64,000 nt of DNA from Cytophagales bacterium (GTDB lineage Bacteria; Bacteroidota; Bacteroidia; Cytophagales; Cyclobacteriaceae). Below the pieces are notes generated by a model, which was not told where the DNA came from, made no database searches, and was given only the letters and a program-made list of their open reading frames with translations. Where the stretch lies: contig DMST01000446.1 of NCBI GenBank assembly GCA_003454975.1, positions 1,472 through 65,471 on the forward strand, given 5' to 3'. Shown piece by piece: positions 34,315 through 43,160 of the stretch. A program made the position numbers and the translations under genes. The stretch's first letter is position 1; every line of letters begins with the position of its first letter.

Positions 34315-35528
34315 AACTGCCATGATATCCCTAGTTGAGTATGGAAGCTGTTGGTGTTGATGGGGGTGGCACGCAGAATATTGGGATCAAATTCTGGGGT
34401 AGGCCAGGGTAATTCTACAGGGGCCACGACTTTCCCTTGGCCTCGTGCCCATACGGCAAACTTATGTCCCAATCGGTAATCCACTTTGAGCCCAAACATT
34501 GCTCCCAGCAAATGATTTGTCAGGTTGATTTCTCCAGCACTACCAATAAAACTGTAGCTAAGCATCCGGTAGAGTGCCCCTGCCTCTGGGGCAACCCTGA
34601 ATTTTGAAGTGCCGAACCTATCAAATTTGATTATAGGCATAGATATGTACCCTGCTGCATCTAGGTATTGGACGAGGGGTTCATCCGGCTCCGGATTGGT
34701 GGTAGCGGCTACTACGGAAGCTTCTGCTCCCAGGTGGAAGGGTAGTGAAAATAGCGTGGTTTCCGCTCCTACTACTGTTTCAATGTAGGGGGCTGAAGAA
34801 ATGGGTGCTTGTTGCATGAAAGCCACCCCTGATCCGATGTAGGCCTGGCCTTTGGGCTGGTAAAATACTTTGCCCATCATGGGAGATTCCTCTACCCATT
34901 CTACAAACCGTAGGTAGGGCAGGTTAGTAGTGTCTATACCGTCCTGAAATACTTGTCTTCGGCTTAGGCGGTAGTCCTTATAGAACGAGGAGCCAGACTG
35001 TCTCATGAGAAACATGAGGTCAGGGGACCCACCGGTTTCCATGAATACCTGAACTAAATAAGAGCCACCACCGATTCCCGCACCTAGTACAGCAGTAATG
35101 GGCAGCACTCCAAAGGGAAGGCCTAGTAGCGCTCCTGTAACGGCGCCAGAAATGATGTAGGCCCCAGCACCCCGGGCGGTAGAGTATACAAACAAGTCAT
35201 TGATTCTGGCAACCTCTCCATAAGGGATAAATTCGTAATGTTCTTCCCATTTGCGCGGGTCGAATAGCTGGGTGCTTTTCCAAAAGTGGAAGCCTACACC
35301 CTTTTCATCGTAGAGAAGTTGACCATCGAATGTACGGCCATCTTGCGTTTGCAGCTTCAGCCAAGGGTTCTGTTGTGACCAAGCCTTGCGAAAGATCTTC
35401 CATTGGGCTTCAGAAAAACCGTCTGGTACTGGCCGGTATAGGTCGCGCTTATTTTGTGCATGACTGGGTATTGCCAAGCAGGCTGTCAGCAGAAAAATGA
35501 GTGCAAGAAGGGTGCGAGAAGAATGCAT
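34311..35528 (-). CDS. Exported protein of unknown function
   Basis: A 405-residue protein; I chose ATG 35528 (frame opens at 35567) because it starts a clean signal peptide (LLALIFLLTACLAIPSHAQ). The mature part has an N-terminal region WKIFRKAWSQQNPWLKLQTQ, two glycine-rich hydrophobic stretches at about 125-165 (GAYIISGAVTGALLGLPFGV) that could span a membrane, and a C-terminal half with alternating strands ending in a Phe (LGISWQF), suggesting outer-membrane association. No family recognised. The start lies 3 bases after TACCTTTC, a near-consensus -7 element. Confidence 0.6.
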   Translation of the reverse strand: MHSSRTLLALIFLLTACLAIPSHAQNKRDLYRPVPDGFSEAQWKIFRKAWSQQNPWLKLQTQDGRTFDGQLLYDEKGVGFHFWKSTQLFDPRKWEEHYEFIPYGEVARINDLFVYSTARGAGAYIISGAVTGALLGLPFGVLPITAVLGAGIGGGSYLVQVFMETGGSPDLMFLMRQSGSSFYKDYRLSRRQVFQDGIDTTNLPYLRFVEWVEESPMMGKVFYQPKGQAYIGSGVAFMQQAPISSAPYIETVVGAETTLFSLPFHLGAEASVVAATTNPEPDEPLVQYLDAAGYISMPIIKFDRFGTSKFRVAPEAGALYRMLSYSFIGSAGEINLTNHLLGAMFGLKVDYRLGHKFAVWARGQGKVVAPVELPWPTPEFDPNILRATPINTNSFHTQLGISWQF

Positions 35529-35607
35529 AGCGAAAGGTAAATACAGGGATAGCCTGAAACAAGCCAATTCCCTCTATCAGACCCGGTAGGGTAGCGAATG
35601 GGTTGCT

Positions 35608-36474
35608 TTAAAAAAGGACCATGCTGAGGATACCTACCACCATGAGGACTTTGCAATAGGTACTGAGCCAGCGAAATTTGGCTTTTGTGTCTGCCCAGTA
35701 CAACTTGTACAGCAAGAAAGACATGGGTACGATGAGGGCAACGAAATACCCAATGAGAACTTGGTCCTGAAGAATGACTCCCTGTGCGATGAGGGTGGCC
35801 TGGAATCCTATGACGTATACGAACAGGAACCATTTGGTACGGGCAATGCCCCAAATGATGGGCAAAGTTCGGCAGCCGTAATGCATATCGCCCCGTAAGT
35901 CTTCCATGTCCTTGACAATTTCGCGAATAAAATTGATGGAGAATGCGAAGCCTGCAAAGGTGAAAATGAGTCGCTCCTGCTCTTGGTAAAGTAAGGCAAT
36001 GATGGCAATGGCAGCGCCGGTTAGGAATGAAATCAACAGATTGCCTACAACAGGAAGTCTTTTGAGCTGGTTGGAATACCACCACAAGGAGAAGGCCGTA
36101 AAAAAGTTGATGATGCCAATAGGCCACCAGAGCATCCAGCCTAAAAACACGCCCGTGAAGGAAAAAGAGGTGTGTAACACCATGGCCCACCGTCTTTTGA
36201 AGGTCTTGCCGATAACGACCTGATCTGGCCGATTGATAAAGTCGATCTTGATGTCGTAGTAATCATTGATGATGTATCCGGCGGCGGCAATCAGAAAGGT
36301 GCCAATGGCCATTACCAATAGCCTAGGGTCACTAAGAAACTGCCAAAATTCTTCCGTATTGCCTACTAGAAATATGGCCGTTAGGTACTGAGCCCCGATT
36401 AATATGAGCAGATTGGGCAGCCGAATGAGTCTGAAAAAGCTCGGCCAGGAAAAGGAAGGCTCCTGTGTACTCAT
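35608..36474 (-). CDS. UbiA-family prenyltransferase
   Basis: A 288-residue integral membrane protein with about eight helices and both aspartate-rich motifs of the family: NDYYDIKIDFINRPD (about residues 70-84) and KDMEDLRGDMHYG (about 190-202). It transfers a polyprenyl chain to an acceptor. Bacteroidota relatives are often labelled geranylgeranylglycerol-phosphate geranylgeranyltransferase, but the acceptor (quinone precursor, heme, glycerol phosphate) cannot be settled from sequence. Single gene with a near-consensus TACCTTCG element about 40 bases upstream. Confidence 0.85.
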   Translation of the reverse strand: MSTQEPSFSWPSFFRLIRLPNLLILIGAQYLTAIFLVGNTEEFWQFLSDPRLLVMAIGTFLIAAAGYIINDYYDIKIDFINRPDQVVIGKTFKRRWAMVLHTSFSFTGVFLGWMLWWPIGIINFFTAFSLWWYSNQLKRLPVVGNLLISFLTGAAIAIIALLYQEQERLIFTFAGFAFSINFIREIVKDMEDLRGDMHYGCRTLPIIWGIARTKWFLFVYVIGFQATLIAQGVILQDQVLIGYFVALIVPMSFLLYKLYWADTKAKFRWLSTYCKVLMVVGILSMVLF

Positions 36475-36592
36475 ATGTAGGTAAGCCCGGGGGTTATGGG
36501 TTCAATTGATTAAACGCGAAGGTACACCAAGGGTGTTACTATGGTTTCCTTTTAAAAGGAGAAAAGGAGCTAACTAGTTTAAAAAGAAGGCT

Positions 36593-36928
36593 TTATTTTT
36601 TGTCCTGTAGGTAAAGAACTATGTGGCCATACCGTTTCGCATGCAGAGTGACGTAATAACCGCCATTGCCAGACTTTCTTGCGGCCCAGTCCGGGTTGTC
36701 CACAATGTCTACAAATTCCAGATTGTCAGTTTCAGGATTGACACGGTGCGCAAAATAGAGCACATCCTTAATCCGATAATTCCACTCTATATTGAGTGAG
36801 ATGATTTTTGCGTTGCTTCCTGGAGAGATCGGTGAGTTGAGTTCCCAAATCCATTTGTTAGCCGCTTCCATCACACGTGTATCACCGCCAGTGGTATCTA
36901 ACAATATGTAAATTGGAAATAAATCCAT
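36593..36928 (-). CDS. Small protein resembling the first half of a TerY-type von Willebrand A domain
   Basis: A 111-residue protein. The start FPIYILLDTTGGDTRVMEAA resembles the opening strand and helix of TerY-like von Willebrand A domains, where the metal-site motif is DxSxS; here it reads DTTGG, so the metal site is not intact. The rest (NAKIISLNIEWNYRIKDVLYF and a final strand HIVLYLQDKK) is compatible with further strands of a compact alpha/beta fold. No partner genes of tellurite-type clusters are nearby. It could be a diverged stand-alone domain or another family altogether. Confidence 0.5.
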   Translation of the reverse strand: MDLFPIYILLDTTGGDTRVMEAANKWIWELNSPISPGSNAKIISLNIEWNYRIKDVLYFAHRVNPETDNLEFVDIVDNPDWAARKSGNGGYYVTLHAKRYGHIVLYLQDKK

Positions 36929-36985
36929 GGAGAAATCGAGAAGTAGAGTAAGTGATAGTTAACGATAAAACACTATAAAGTACCA

Positions 36986-37774
36986 TTAAGGGGTGTACAT
37001 ATCCAAAATATGTTGGCTAAGTTTCTGATAAATCTCTGCCAGCCGGGGAGCCTTGTCCAGGAATTGCATGTGCTTCTCCAGGGTTTCTACATCACCTCTT
37101 ACTGCAGGTCCTGTTTGGGCATTTTCTGGTCCTATTTCTAAACTTTTGCTCAATGTTTCCGCAATCAGGGGTTTCAAAAGTTCGAAGTCCAGGCTCTCGT
37201 TCCGCATGATTTGCTGGGAAATGGTAAGCAAATGGTTGGTGAAATTGCAAGCAAAAACGGCTGAGACATGAAGTTTGGTCCGGTTGGCTGAGGACATGGT
37301 TGTCACTTGCTTAGACAAGGTCTTGCCCAACTCCAGCAATAAGCGTTCGTCCTCCTTGTGCTCTGCTTCCACCAAAAGGGGCACATGCTGAAAGTCTACT
37401 TTACGGTCCTTGCTGAATGTTTGTAGTGGATAAAATACCCCTTTACGGCTGGTAGATGCATAGCCTAGAGCTGACAATGGTTTGCTACCTGAGGTGTGTA
37501 CAAGGAGAGTATTGTTGCCAATAATGGCTTCGCCTGTGGCATAGGGGATGACATCATCTTTGACCGCCATGATGACCACATGGGGCTGCACTCCGGTGAA
37601 ATCAGGCTCTGAAAGTAGTTGCGCTTCGTACAATCGCTTTTGCAGTGCGCGTGCATTTTTAGCAGTAGGGCTGTATACTCCTACTAAATGGTGTCCTGCA
37701 TTTTCCAGTGCTGGCCCTAGGTGCCATGCCACATTGCCAGAGCCAATTAAGCCTATCCGGAGTCGTTTCGCCAT
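36986..37774 (-). CDS. NADP-binding Rossmann protein with DUF2520 domain
   Basis: A 262-residue protein: N-terminal Rossmann fold with RIGLIGSGNVAWHLGPAL at about 5-22, VVIMAVKDDVIPY near 70 and LVHTSGSKPLSAL near 90, followed by an all-helical DUF2520 domain (LHVSAVFACNFTNHLLTISQ, about 168-187). The layout is that of small beta-hydroxyacid or ketopantoate-reductase-like dehydrogenases. The substrate is unknown. It begins 16 bases after the stop of the multi-PAS kinase and is probably in the same operon. Confidence 0.82.
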   Translation of the reverse strand: MAKRLRIGLIGSGNVAWHLGPALENAGHHLVGVYSPTAKNARALQKRLYEAQLLSEPDFTGVQPHVVIMAVKDDVIPYATGEAIIGNNTLLVHTSGSKPLSALGYASTSRKGVFYPLQTFSKDRKVDFQHVPLLVEAEHKEDERLLLELGKTLSKQVTTMSSANRTKLHVSAVFACNFTNHLLTISQQIMRNESLDFELLKPLIAETLSKSLEIGPENAQTGPAVRGDVETLEKHMQFLDKAPRLAEIYQKLSQHILDMYTP

Positions 37775-37790
37775 GCCAACAAGATAGGCA

Positions 37791-40064
37791 TTATTCGTAG
37801 TCAGGCTCTACGTCGGGCGGTTTGTTAGGGATCTCTAAGGTAAAGGTAGTGCCGCGGTTGTATACAGATTGGAAACGGATAATTCCGCCAAGCCGGTCCA
37901 TGGTTTGTTTAACGATATAGAGGCCAAGCCCAGAGCCATCCGACGCCTCATTGGCGCGATAAAACATGTCGAATATCCTGCCTTGGTATTCCTCATTGAT
38001 GCCCTGGCCGTTGTCTTCAAACAGGATTTGAGCAAACTCGGCTGTCTGTTTCACCTTGATTTTCAGGAAGTTGTAATCGCGGTCGTGGTGAGCATATTTA
38101 ATAGAATTGGAGATGATGTTTTTGAAGATGATGTTGAGTCGAATAGGGTCACAGTAGAAAGGAATATCATTTTCCAGATTTACCGTGATGTCAACTTTGT
38201 CAAAATTCTTTAAGTACCTCAGCTCCTGAAGATTAGCATCAATGATGTCATGGAAGTTGATGAAGATGTACTTCCGTTCGCTATTAGAATTTTGCGAATA
38301 CGTGAGAATGGATTTGATGAAATCATCCAGCCTTAAAATGCTTGACTGAATCATGCGGGTATAATCCATGATATTCTCTTTGTCCTCCTCCATAAGGATG
38401 ATATTAACCAACCCTAGGATAGAGGTAAGAGGAGCGCGCAAGTCATGAGAAGTGTGATAGACAAAACTATCTAGCTCGAAGTTCTTAGCTTTCAGATCTT
38501 CCTCCATGAGCTTGCGTTGGGTTACGTCAAACCGAATGGAGACATACTGTGTGATTTCACCTTTGGCATTCTTGAAGGGTACTATATAGGTGTCTGCCCA
38601 GAAGGAATCTCCGTTTTTATCACGGTTTTTCATCTCTCCATGCCATACTTCACCTGTTCGTAGCCTACTATACATTTCATCCCAGTAGGAGTTGGGATGG
38701 TAATGACTGTTGAAGAGGCTGTGTGATTGGCCTACTAGTTCGTCGTGTCGGTATCCCGATATCTGGCACAAGCGATCGTTTACATAGGTGATGATTCCGT
38801 CTCGGTCAGAAATCGAAACATATGCACTGATGTCGAGGGCCGATTTTTGGAAGTTGAGTTCGTATACGGTCTGCTTTAGCTTCTCTTCAAAGAGCTTGCT
38901 GTCGGTGATATTTTGGAGCAGAATGATACCACATTGTACTTCACCTTCTTCATTGATGTAAGGCTCACCTAGTACCTGGTAGTGATTGCCGAAATTCTGA
39001 AACTCAAAACGTACCCGCTCTCCTTTGAGCACTCGGTAGAAGTAGGGCTGTACTTCCTGTTTGCCGCGCTCATCAAATACTTCCTCGGTGTGTTTCCCTA
39101 CATAATCTTCTGGTTTGCGGCCAATCCTTTTTAATTCTTCACCCTCAGCAATCAGATAGTTGGAATCCTTGTCCAGAAGGAATACAGCTCCGTTGGGAAT
39201 TTTATTAGCCAGAATCTTATAATAGTCAAAGAATGTCTGCTTCTCCACCTGGGCCATTTTCTGATCATGGATATCGCGCGAGCTACTGATGAGCATTACC
39301 ACGTTACCTTGGTCGTCCATAATAGGGCGAGACACCGCCTCCATCCAGCGATAGCCATTCTCGTTGGGCCGGTCCTTTACCTTCATCCGGTATTCCATCT
39401 TACCCTGTGGGTCCTCCCCCTTTTGTTTATTCCGATGGTCAGGAGCCAGCTTTGACAGGTCATCCGGGTGGAAGAATTCGTAGGGTGTTTTGCCGATGTA
39501 TTCCTCAGGAGCGTACCCAGAGCTTTCTTCTAGTGAAGGAGAAACGTAAAGGTATTGGGCAGTAACCGGGTCATGCAGGCAAACTACATCCGTTACGTTG
39601 TGGCTGATGAGTTTGTAGCGGTCGATCCGTTCAAAGGTATTGTTCAGCACCCGCTGTATATCCGTAAGGTTGCCTTCATACTTCTTCTCACGGGCATCCA
39701 GCATTTCTACCAGACGGTCGATACCTTTCTCCAAGTGTTCTGGTACTTCAATGTCTTCCTTATTTTTCTCACATTTCACCAGTACCATGTTATTCTCCTG
39801 ATCCAGGATAGCAGAAACATGCAGGAGGACTCGTTTGAGTGCAAGAGAGGCTTTTTCTGACGGCGAGGTACGGATGAAGTCATCCCATAAAAAATCGACC
39901 GAATCAATCATTTCCAATAGGGGCTGCCCTTCCCATTGTGCCGCTGATTCATCGCCCATTAGCTGGAGAAAAGCGTCATTTACCGATTGAATTTTCCCTT
40001 GGATGTCTGTGACCAAGAGTGCATCGGATGAAATCTGTAGAAAACTTTGAATGCTTGCTACCAT
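37791..40064 (-). CDS. Multi-PAS sensor histidine kinase, cytoplasmic
   Basis: A 757-residue kinase without membrane helices. It has about four PAS-type domains in series (about 1-110, 135-270 with LYVSPSLEESSGYAPEEYIG, 280-390, 400-525 with TYVNDRLCQISGYRHDELVG), then the phospho-acceptor helix with His in VYHTSHDLRAPLTSILGL (about 540) and a complete ATPase domain: NIIFKNIISNSIKYAH (N box), FEDNGQGI (G1) and DGSGLGLYIVK (G2). The signal is presumably small-molecule or redox sensed by a PAS domain. No response regulator is adjacent, so its partner is elsewhere. Confidence 0.93.
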   Translation of the reverse strand: MVASIQSFLQISSDALLVTDIQGKIQSVNDAFLQLMGDESAAQWEGQPLLEMIDSVDFLWDDFIRTSPSEKASLALKRVLLHVSAILDQENNMVLVKCEKNKEDIEVPEHLEKGIDRLVEMLDAREKKYEGNLTDIQRVLNNTFERIDRYKLISHNVTDVVCLHDPVTAQYLYVSPSLEESSGYAPEEYIGKTPYEFFHPDDLSKLAPDHRNKQKGEDPQGKMEYRMKVKDRPNENGYRWMEAVSRPIMDDQGNVVMLISSSRDIHDQKMAQVEKQTFFDYYKILANKIPNGAVFLLDKDSNYLIAEGEELKRIGRKPEDYVGKHTEEVFDERGKQEVQPYFYRVLKGERVRFEFQNFGNHYQVLGEPYINEEGEVQCGIILLQNITDSKLFEEKLKQTVYELNFQKSALDISAYVSISDRDGIITYVNDRLCQISGYRHDELVGQSHSLFNSHYHPNSYWDEMYSRLRTGEVWHGEMKNRDKNGDSFWADTYIVPFKNAKGEITQYVSIRFDVTQRKLMEEDLKAKNFELDSFVYHTSHDLRAPLTSILGLVNIILMEEDKENIMDYTRMIQSSILRLDDFIKSILTYSQNSNSERKYIFINFHDIIDANLQELRYLKNFDKVDITVNLENDIPFYCDPIRLNIIFKNIISNSIKYAHHDRDYNFLKIKVKQTAEFAQILFEDNGQGINEEYQGRIFDMFYRANEASDGSGLGLYIVKQTMDRLGGIIRFQSVYNRGTTFTLEIPNKPPDVEPDYE

Positions 40065-40260
40065 AACCCTAATTTATCCTCAACAATATAGCAGAATTGA
40101 AAGGAAATAATGATTCCATGAGACGGATCAATTAAATCCAAACAATTGAGACCGTGAGGGGTACAATGATTGGGAAAATTCAATTCTGATATTCGAAATG
40201 AATTGCTTCTAATGTAGGTAAAGGTGCTTTTATTTGCGAAGAAAATAAATTTATAGACTC

Positions 40261-40269
40261 TATATTTTG
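40261..40269 (+). promoter_or_regulatory. -7-like element directly before the flavoenzyme gene
   Basis: TATATTTTG (TA-N3-TTTG, one base longer than consensus) ending 5 bases before the ATG at 40275. A TTTG lies 24 bases upstream. If real, the mRNA would start at about the ATG. Confidence 0.35.
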
Positions 40270-40274
40270 TCCAT

Positions 40275-41846
40275 ATGGCGGGTTTATCCTCCTTTCTTGT
40301 TGCGTGTCGTGAGGCGCTAAAGCTAGACCAAATTGATACTGAACAAGGCACCCTACAGCGGTTGCAGACGGCAACCTTCCCTTCGCACGAGAAGGTAGCA
40401 GCAGTGGTATACCCTGAGCGTTCGGAGGACGTAGCTACTGTTTTGAGGGCGGCCAATGCCCATCAAGTACCTGTTTATCCAATAAGCGGAGGCAAGAATT
40501 GGGGACTGGGTTCTACTGTGCCGGTACAGCCGGAAAATGTGGTGATGGATCTGGCCAGAATGAATCATATCCTGAAAGTGGATGAGGAGATGATGTATGT
40601 AACACTACAGCCGGGTGTTACTTTTCAACAACTGTTTGAGTATTTGGAGGACAATGCTCCTGCCTTGATGATGGACGGCATAGGAAGTACGCCCTATGCC
40701 AGCATCATTGGAAACACGGTAGAACGAGGGCATGGATTAGGGTTATTAGCTGATAGGTTTGACCACGTGGCTGGTATGACGGTGGTATTGCCAACAGGAG
40801 AAACTATCCAGACTGGTTTTGAAAGGTATGATGGCTCTGCGCTCGGACCGCTTGCCAAATGGGGGGTGGGTCCTTATGTAGATGGTTTGTTTACCCAATC
40901 GAACTATGGGGTGGTCACGCAGCTTACCATGTTTCTGAAGCCTAAACCCGCGTATTTTCAGTCCATTGTATTCAATGTTGCAGATAATGATTCGCTGCCT
41001 GCAGTGATTGATAAATTGCGAAAGGTGCGTATGCAGGGGTTGCAGGTAAGCCTACGAATTTTCAATGACGTGCGAATGATTGCACTGGCCTCAGGATTCC
41101 CTTGGGATAAAACGCAAGCCACGCCGCTCTCTGCTGAAAAGAAAGCTGAAATTAAGAAGGAAAAGAATGTAGAAGGCACTTGGATTGGCGTAGGAGCCTT
41201 GTATTCCTTATCTAAGGCGCATGCTTTGGCGGAGCGGGAGTATTTTATCGAGGAATTGAATCCCCTGGTTTCCTCAGTCACGGTGTACGATGAAGATACT
41301 GTAAAACAGGCGCAGCAAGTTGCAGATGAAGGTACTAAAGCCCGTATGGATTTGTTCTTCAATAAAAGTGTGCTGCGTGGACTTACTTCCGATACGCCAG
41401 TAAACATGACCTATTGGAGAAAGCCGGGAGGGGTGCCAGACGAAAAGGACATTCATCGGGATCGGTGTGGGGTGTTGTGGTACTGTCCTGCAGTGCCTAA
41501 TAGGGGGGTAGACGTTTTGAAGGCCGTGGAGATTGTAGAACAGTCTTCAAAAAAATATGGTTTTGAACCTAACATGGGATTCCTTTTCATCAGCCAACGG
41601 ACATTGGATATAACCGGTGCATTGTGCTACGACCGCGACATTGAAGGAGAGGATGAACGAGCAATGGCTTGCCATGATGAAATGATGCGTCAATTCATTG
41701 AACATGGTTATTCTCCGTACAGGCTAGGCATCCAGTCTATGGATCTGATGGGATATACAGAAGATGCCTCAAAGGAGCTGTTCAGGTCCTTGAAGCGTAC
41801 ACTTGATCCCAACGGAGTGCTATCACCAGGGCGATATGAGGTTTGA
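40275..41846 (+). CDS. Vanillyl-alcohol oxidase / 4-cresol dehydrogenase-like flavoprotein
   Basis: A 523-residue oxidoreductase of the VAO (PCMH-type FAD) family. The FAD fold shows YPISGGKNWGLGSTVPV (about 74-90), VTLQPGVTFQQLFEYLE, and SIIGNTVERGHGLGLLADRF (about 136-155). The cap region has GVGPYVDGLFTQSNYGVVTQ (about 197-216), very close to eukaryotic VAO and bacterial 4-cresol dehydrogenase. These enzymes oxidise para-substituted phenols and often hold FAD covalently; I cannot identify the linking residue. No cytochrome subunit gene (as in cresol dehydrogenase) is adjacent, so an oxidase is more likely. No signal peptide. Confidence 0.85.
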   Translation: MAGLSSFLVACREALKLDQIDTEQGTLQRLQTATFPSHEKVAAVVYPERSEDVATVLRAANAHQVPVYPISGGKNWGLGSTVPVQPENVVMDLARMNHILKVDEEMMYVTLQPGVTFQQLFEYLEDNAPALMMDGIGSTPYASIIGNTVERGHGLGLLADRFDHVAGMTVVLPTGETIQTGFERYDGSALGPLAKWGVGPYVDGLFTQSNYGVVTQLTMFLKPKPAYFQSIVFNVADNDSLPAVIDKLRKVRMQGLQVSLRIFNDVRMIALASGFPWDKTQATPLSAEKKAEIKKEKNVEGTWIGVGALYSLSKAHALAEREYFIEELNPLVSSVTVYDEDTVKQAQQVADEGTKARMDLFFNKSVLRGLTSDTPVNMTYWRKPGGVPDEKDIHRDRCGVLWYCPAVPNRGVDVLKAVEIVEQSSKKYGFEPNMGFLFISQRTLDITGALCYDRDIEGEDERAMACHDEMMRQFIEHGYSPYRLGIQSMDLMGYTEDASKELFRSLKRTLDPNGVLSPGRYEV

Positions 41847-42024
41847 AAAGTTCAAATCCACCGCATACGTTTGCGGTTGTAGAATAAGCAAATCCCGAAG
41901 ATAAATATGTGCGTTTTTGTAAAAAAGCGAAGGGTTTTTGTACATTATATTATTCGGTTCTATTTCTAGCTCGGTAATAATTGAATTTTGTAAGGCTTTG
42001 CTATTCAGTATATTATGATTTTTG

Positions 42025-42032
42025 TACCTTTG
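42025..42032 (+). promoter_or_regulatory. -7 element of the GNAT-like gene
   Basis: TACCTTTG, an exact TAnnTTTG, about 105 bases before the ATG at 42138; a TTTG lies 24 bases upstream. It would give a leader of about 100 bases. Confidence 0.4.
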
Positions 42033-42137
42033 GTTTAGACAAAAAAATCTTCTGGGTTAGCCTTTTTCTTACAGCCTTGTTACCTTTGTTGTATAAAGCG
42101 ATCAGTCGATGTATAAGTTATATTGACTCTTGGAAAT

Positions 42138-42827
42138 ATGATAATTACTTTGGCCCAATTTGATAATGTCACAATCCGGTTGATGAAGTCGACACTTCAT
42201 CCGGAGACGAGTTATGATTTTGGTGTACATCATATTAATGTGCTGAAGTATTTTGGGGTTACAGGGCTGACTTCGGTGGACAAGAAATGGCGGAGAAATC
42301 CTGAAACGAATGTATTTATCGTAGAAACGCGGGATACTAACGAGCTGATTGCCGGGATACGAATTGATGTGCATCGGCCAGATTTTCCGATTCCTCTGGA
42401 AGATGCTTTGGGTAACACCGTACCAGAGGTAGGCCGAAGAGTGAACAAATGGGCCGCTGATGGTGGAGTAGGAGAGGTGGCAGGACTTTGGGTAGAGCGG
42501 AAACATGCCAAATTGGGTTTGCCAATTCACTTGTTGCGCGCTACCGTGGCCATAGCCCCCCTCACAGGTACAAAAAACATGGTAGGTTTTGCGAACAAAT
42601 ACTCTCGTAAAACTTTGGAAGCCGTAGGCTTTCGTAAGCAATCTGACTTTGAAAATGATGGCAATTTCTTTTACCCCGATCCTCGGTATCTGACCATCAT
42701 AATGCATGTAGATTGCACACAACTGGATTACATAGAGCGGGAGGATTTCCTTGCTATACAACAGATGCGCCATACCTATGAGCAAGAGGTAAAAATGCAT
42801 AAGCTCATCTACAGCGAGTTGTATTAA
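42138..42827 (+). CDS. GNAT-fold-like protein, possible acyltransferase
   Basis: A 229-residue protein from ATG 42138 (a TTG five codons earlier is less likely). The segments VFIVETRDTNELIAGIRIDV (strands 2-3), VGEVAGLWVERKHAKLGLPI (strand 4 and the CoA-binding turn) and NMVGFANKYSRKTLEAVGFR (strand 5 and late helix) follow the layout of GNAT N-acyltransferases, including autoinducer-synthase and N-acyl-amino-acid-synthase relatives. The classic Q/RxxGxG/A motif is replaced by ERKHAKLGL. Function is unknown. It lies about 290 bases after the VAO-like gene, with its own promoter and two terminators. Confidence 0.6.
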   Translation: MIITLAQFDNVTIRLMKSTLHPETSYDFGVHHINVLKYFGVTGLTSVDKKWRRNPETNVFIVETRDTNELIAGIRIDVHRPDFPIPLEDALGNTVPEVGRRVNKWAADGGVGEVAGLWVERKHAKLGLPIHLLRATVAIAPLTGTKNMVGFANKYSRKTLEAVGFRKQSDFENDGNFFYPDPRYLTIIMHVDCTQLDYIEREDFLAIQQMRHTYEQEVKMHKLIYSELY

Positions 42828-42865
42828 GATTTTATTTATGGGGTTTTAGATAGGGTTAGAGAAAA

Positions 42866-42892
42866 GGGCGATGATATTCATCGTCTTTTTTC
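42866..42892 (+). terminator. First of two terminators after the GNAT-like gene
   Basis: CGATGA-TAT-TCATCG, extended by wobble pairs, followed by a T-rich run. Confidence 0.75.
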
Positions 42893-42921
42893 TTTGTGCC
42901 AATTGATTTTGTATTAATACC

Positions 42922-42952
42922 AAAAGGCGGCCCCTAGGGTACCGCCTTTTTT
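42922..42952 (+). terminator. Second of two terminators after the GNAT-like gene
   Basis: AAAGGCGG pairs with CCGCCTTT around an 11-base loop, followed by six T in total. From here to the SDR stop at 43161 I see no gene. Confidence 0.82.
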
Positions 42953-43160
42953 GGTTGAACAAATTGGAGAAACTAGCTGGTATGAACTGTGTAATTAGCT
43001 GGTCAAATCGAGTTTAGCTGGTATAAAAATCTTTGTGGTTGAGCGTATCCGCTGGCTGATGATGTAAACATACTACCTCCCTTTGGGTAAGCAAGGGGCT
43101 TGGTTGGCTTTTGAGTATTCTGGCAGGTGGGGTAAATATTCGGGCAGTCTTAGGGGATAG

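Noticed and set aside
35486..36190. A 234-codon minus-strand frame overlapping UbiA
   Set aside because: Same strand but wrong frame; the UbiA frame holds both aspartate-rich motifs.
36549..36562. TCCTTTTAAAAGGA palindrome
   Set aside because: Low-complexity AT-rich symmetry near the end of a gene; common by chance at this composition.
42102..42800. A 232-codon minus-strand frame opposite the GNAT-like gene
   Set aside because: It is the antisense shadow of 42138-42827; its translation is rich in rare residues and has no family pattern, while the plus strand has promoter, terminators and a GNAT-like layout.
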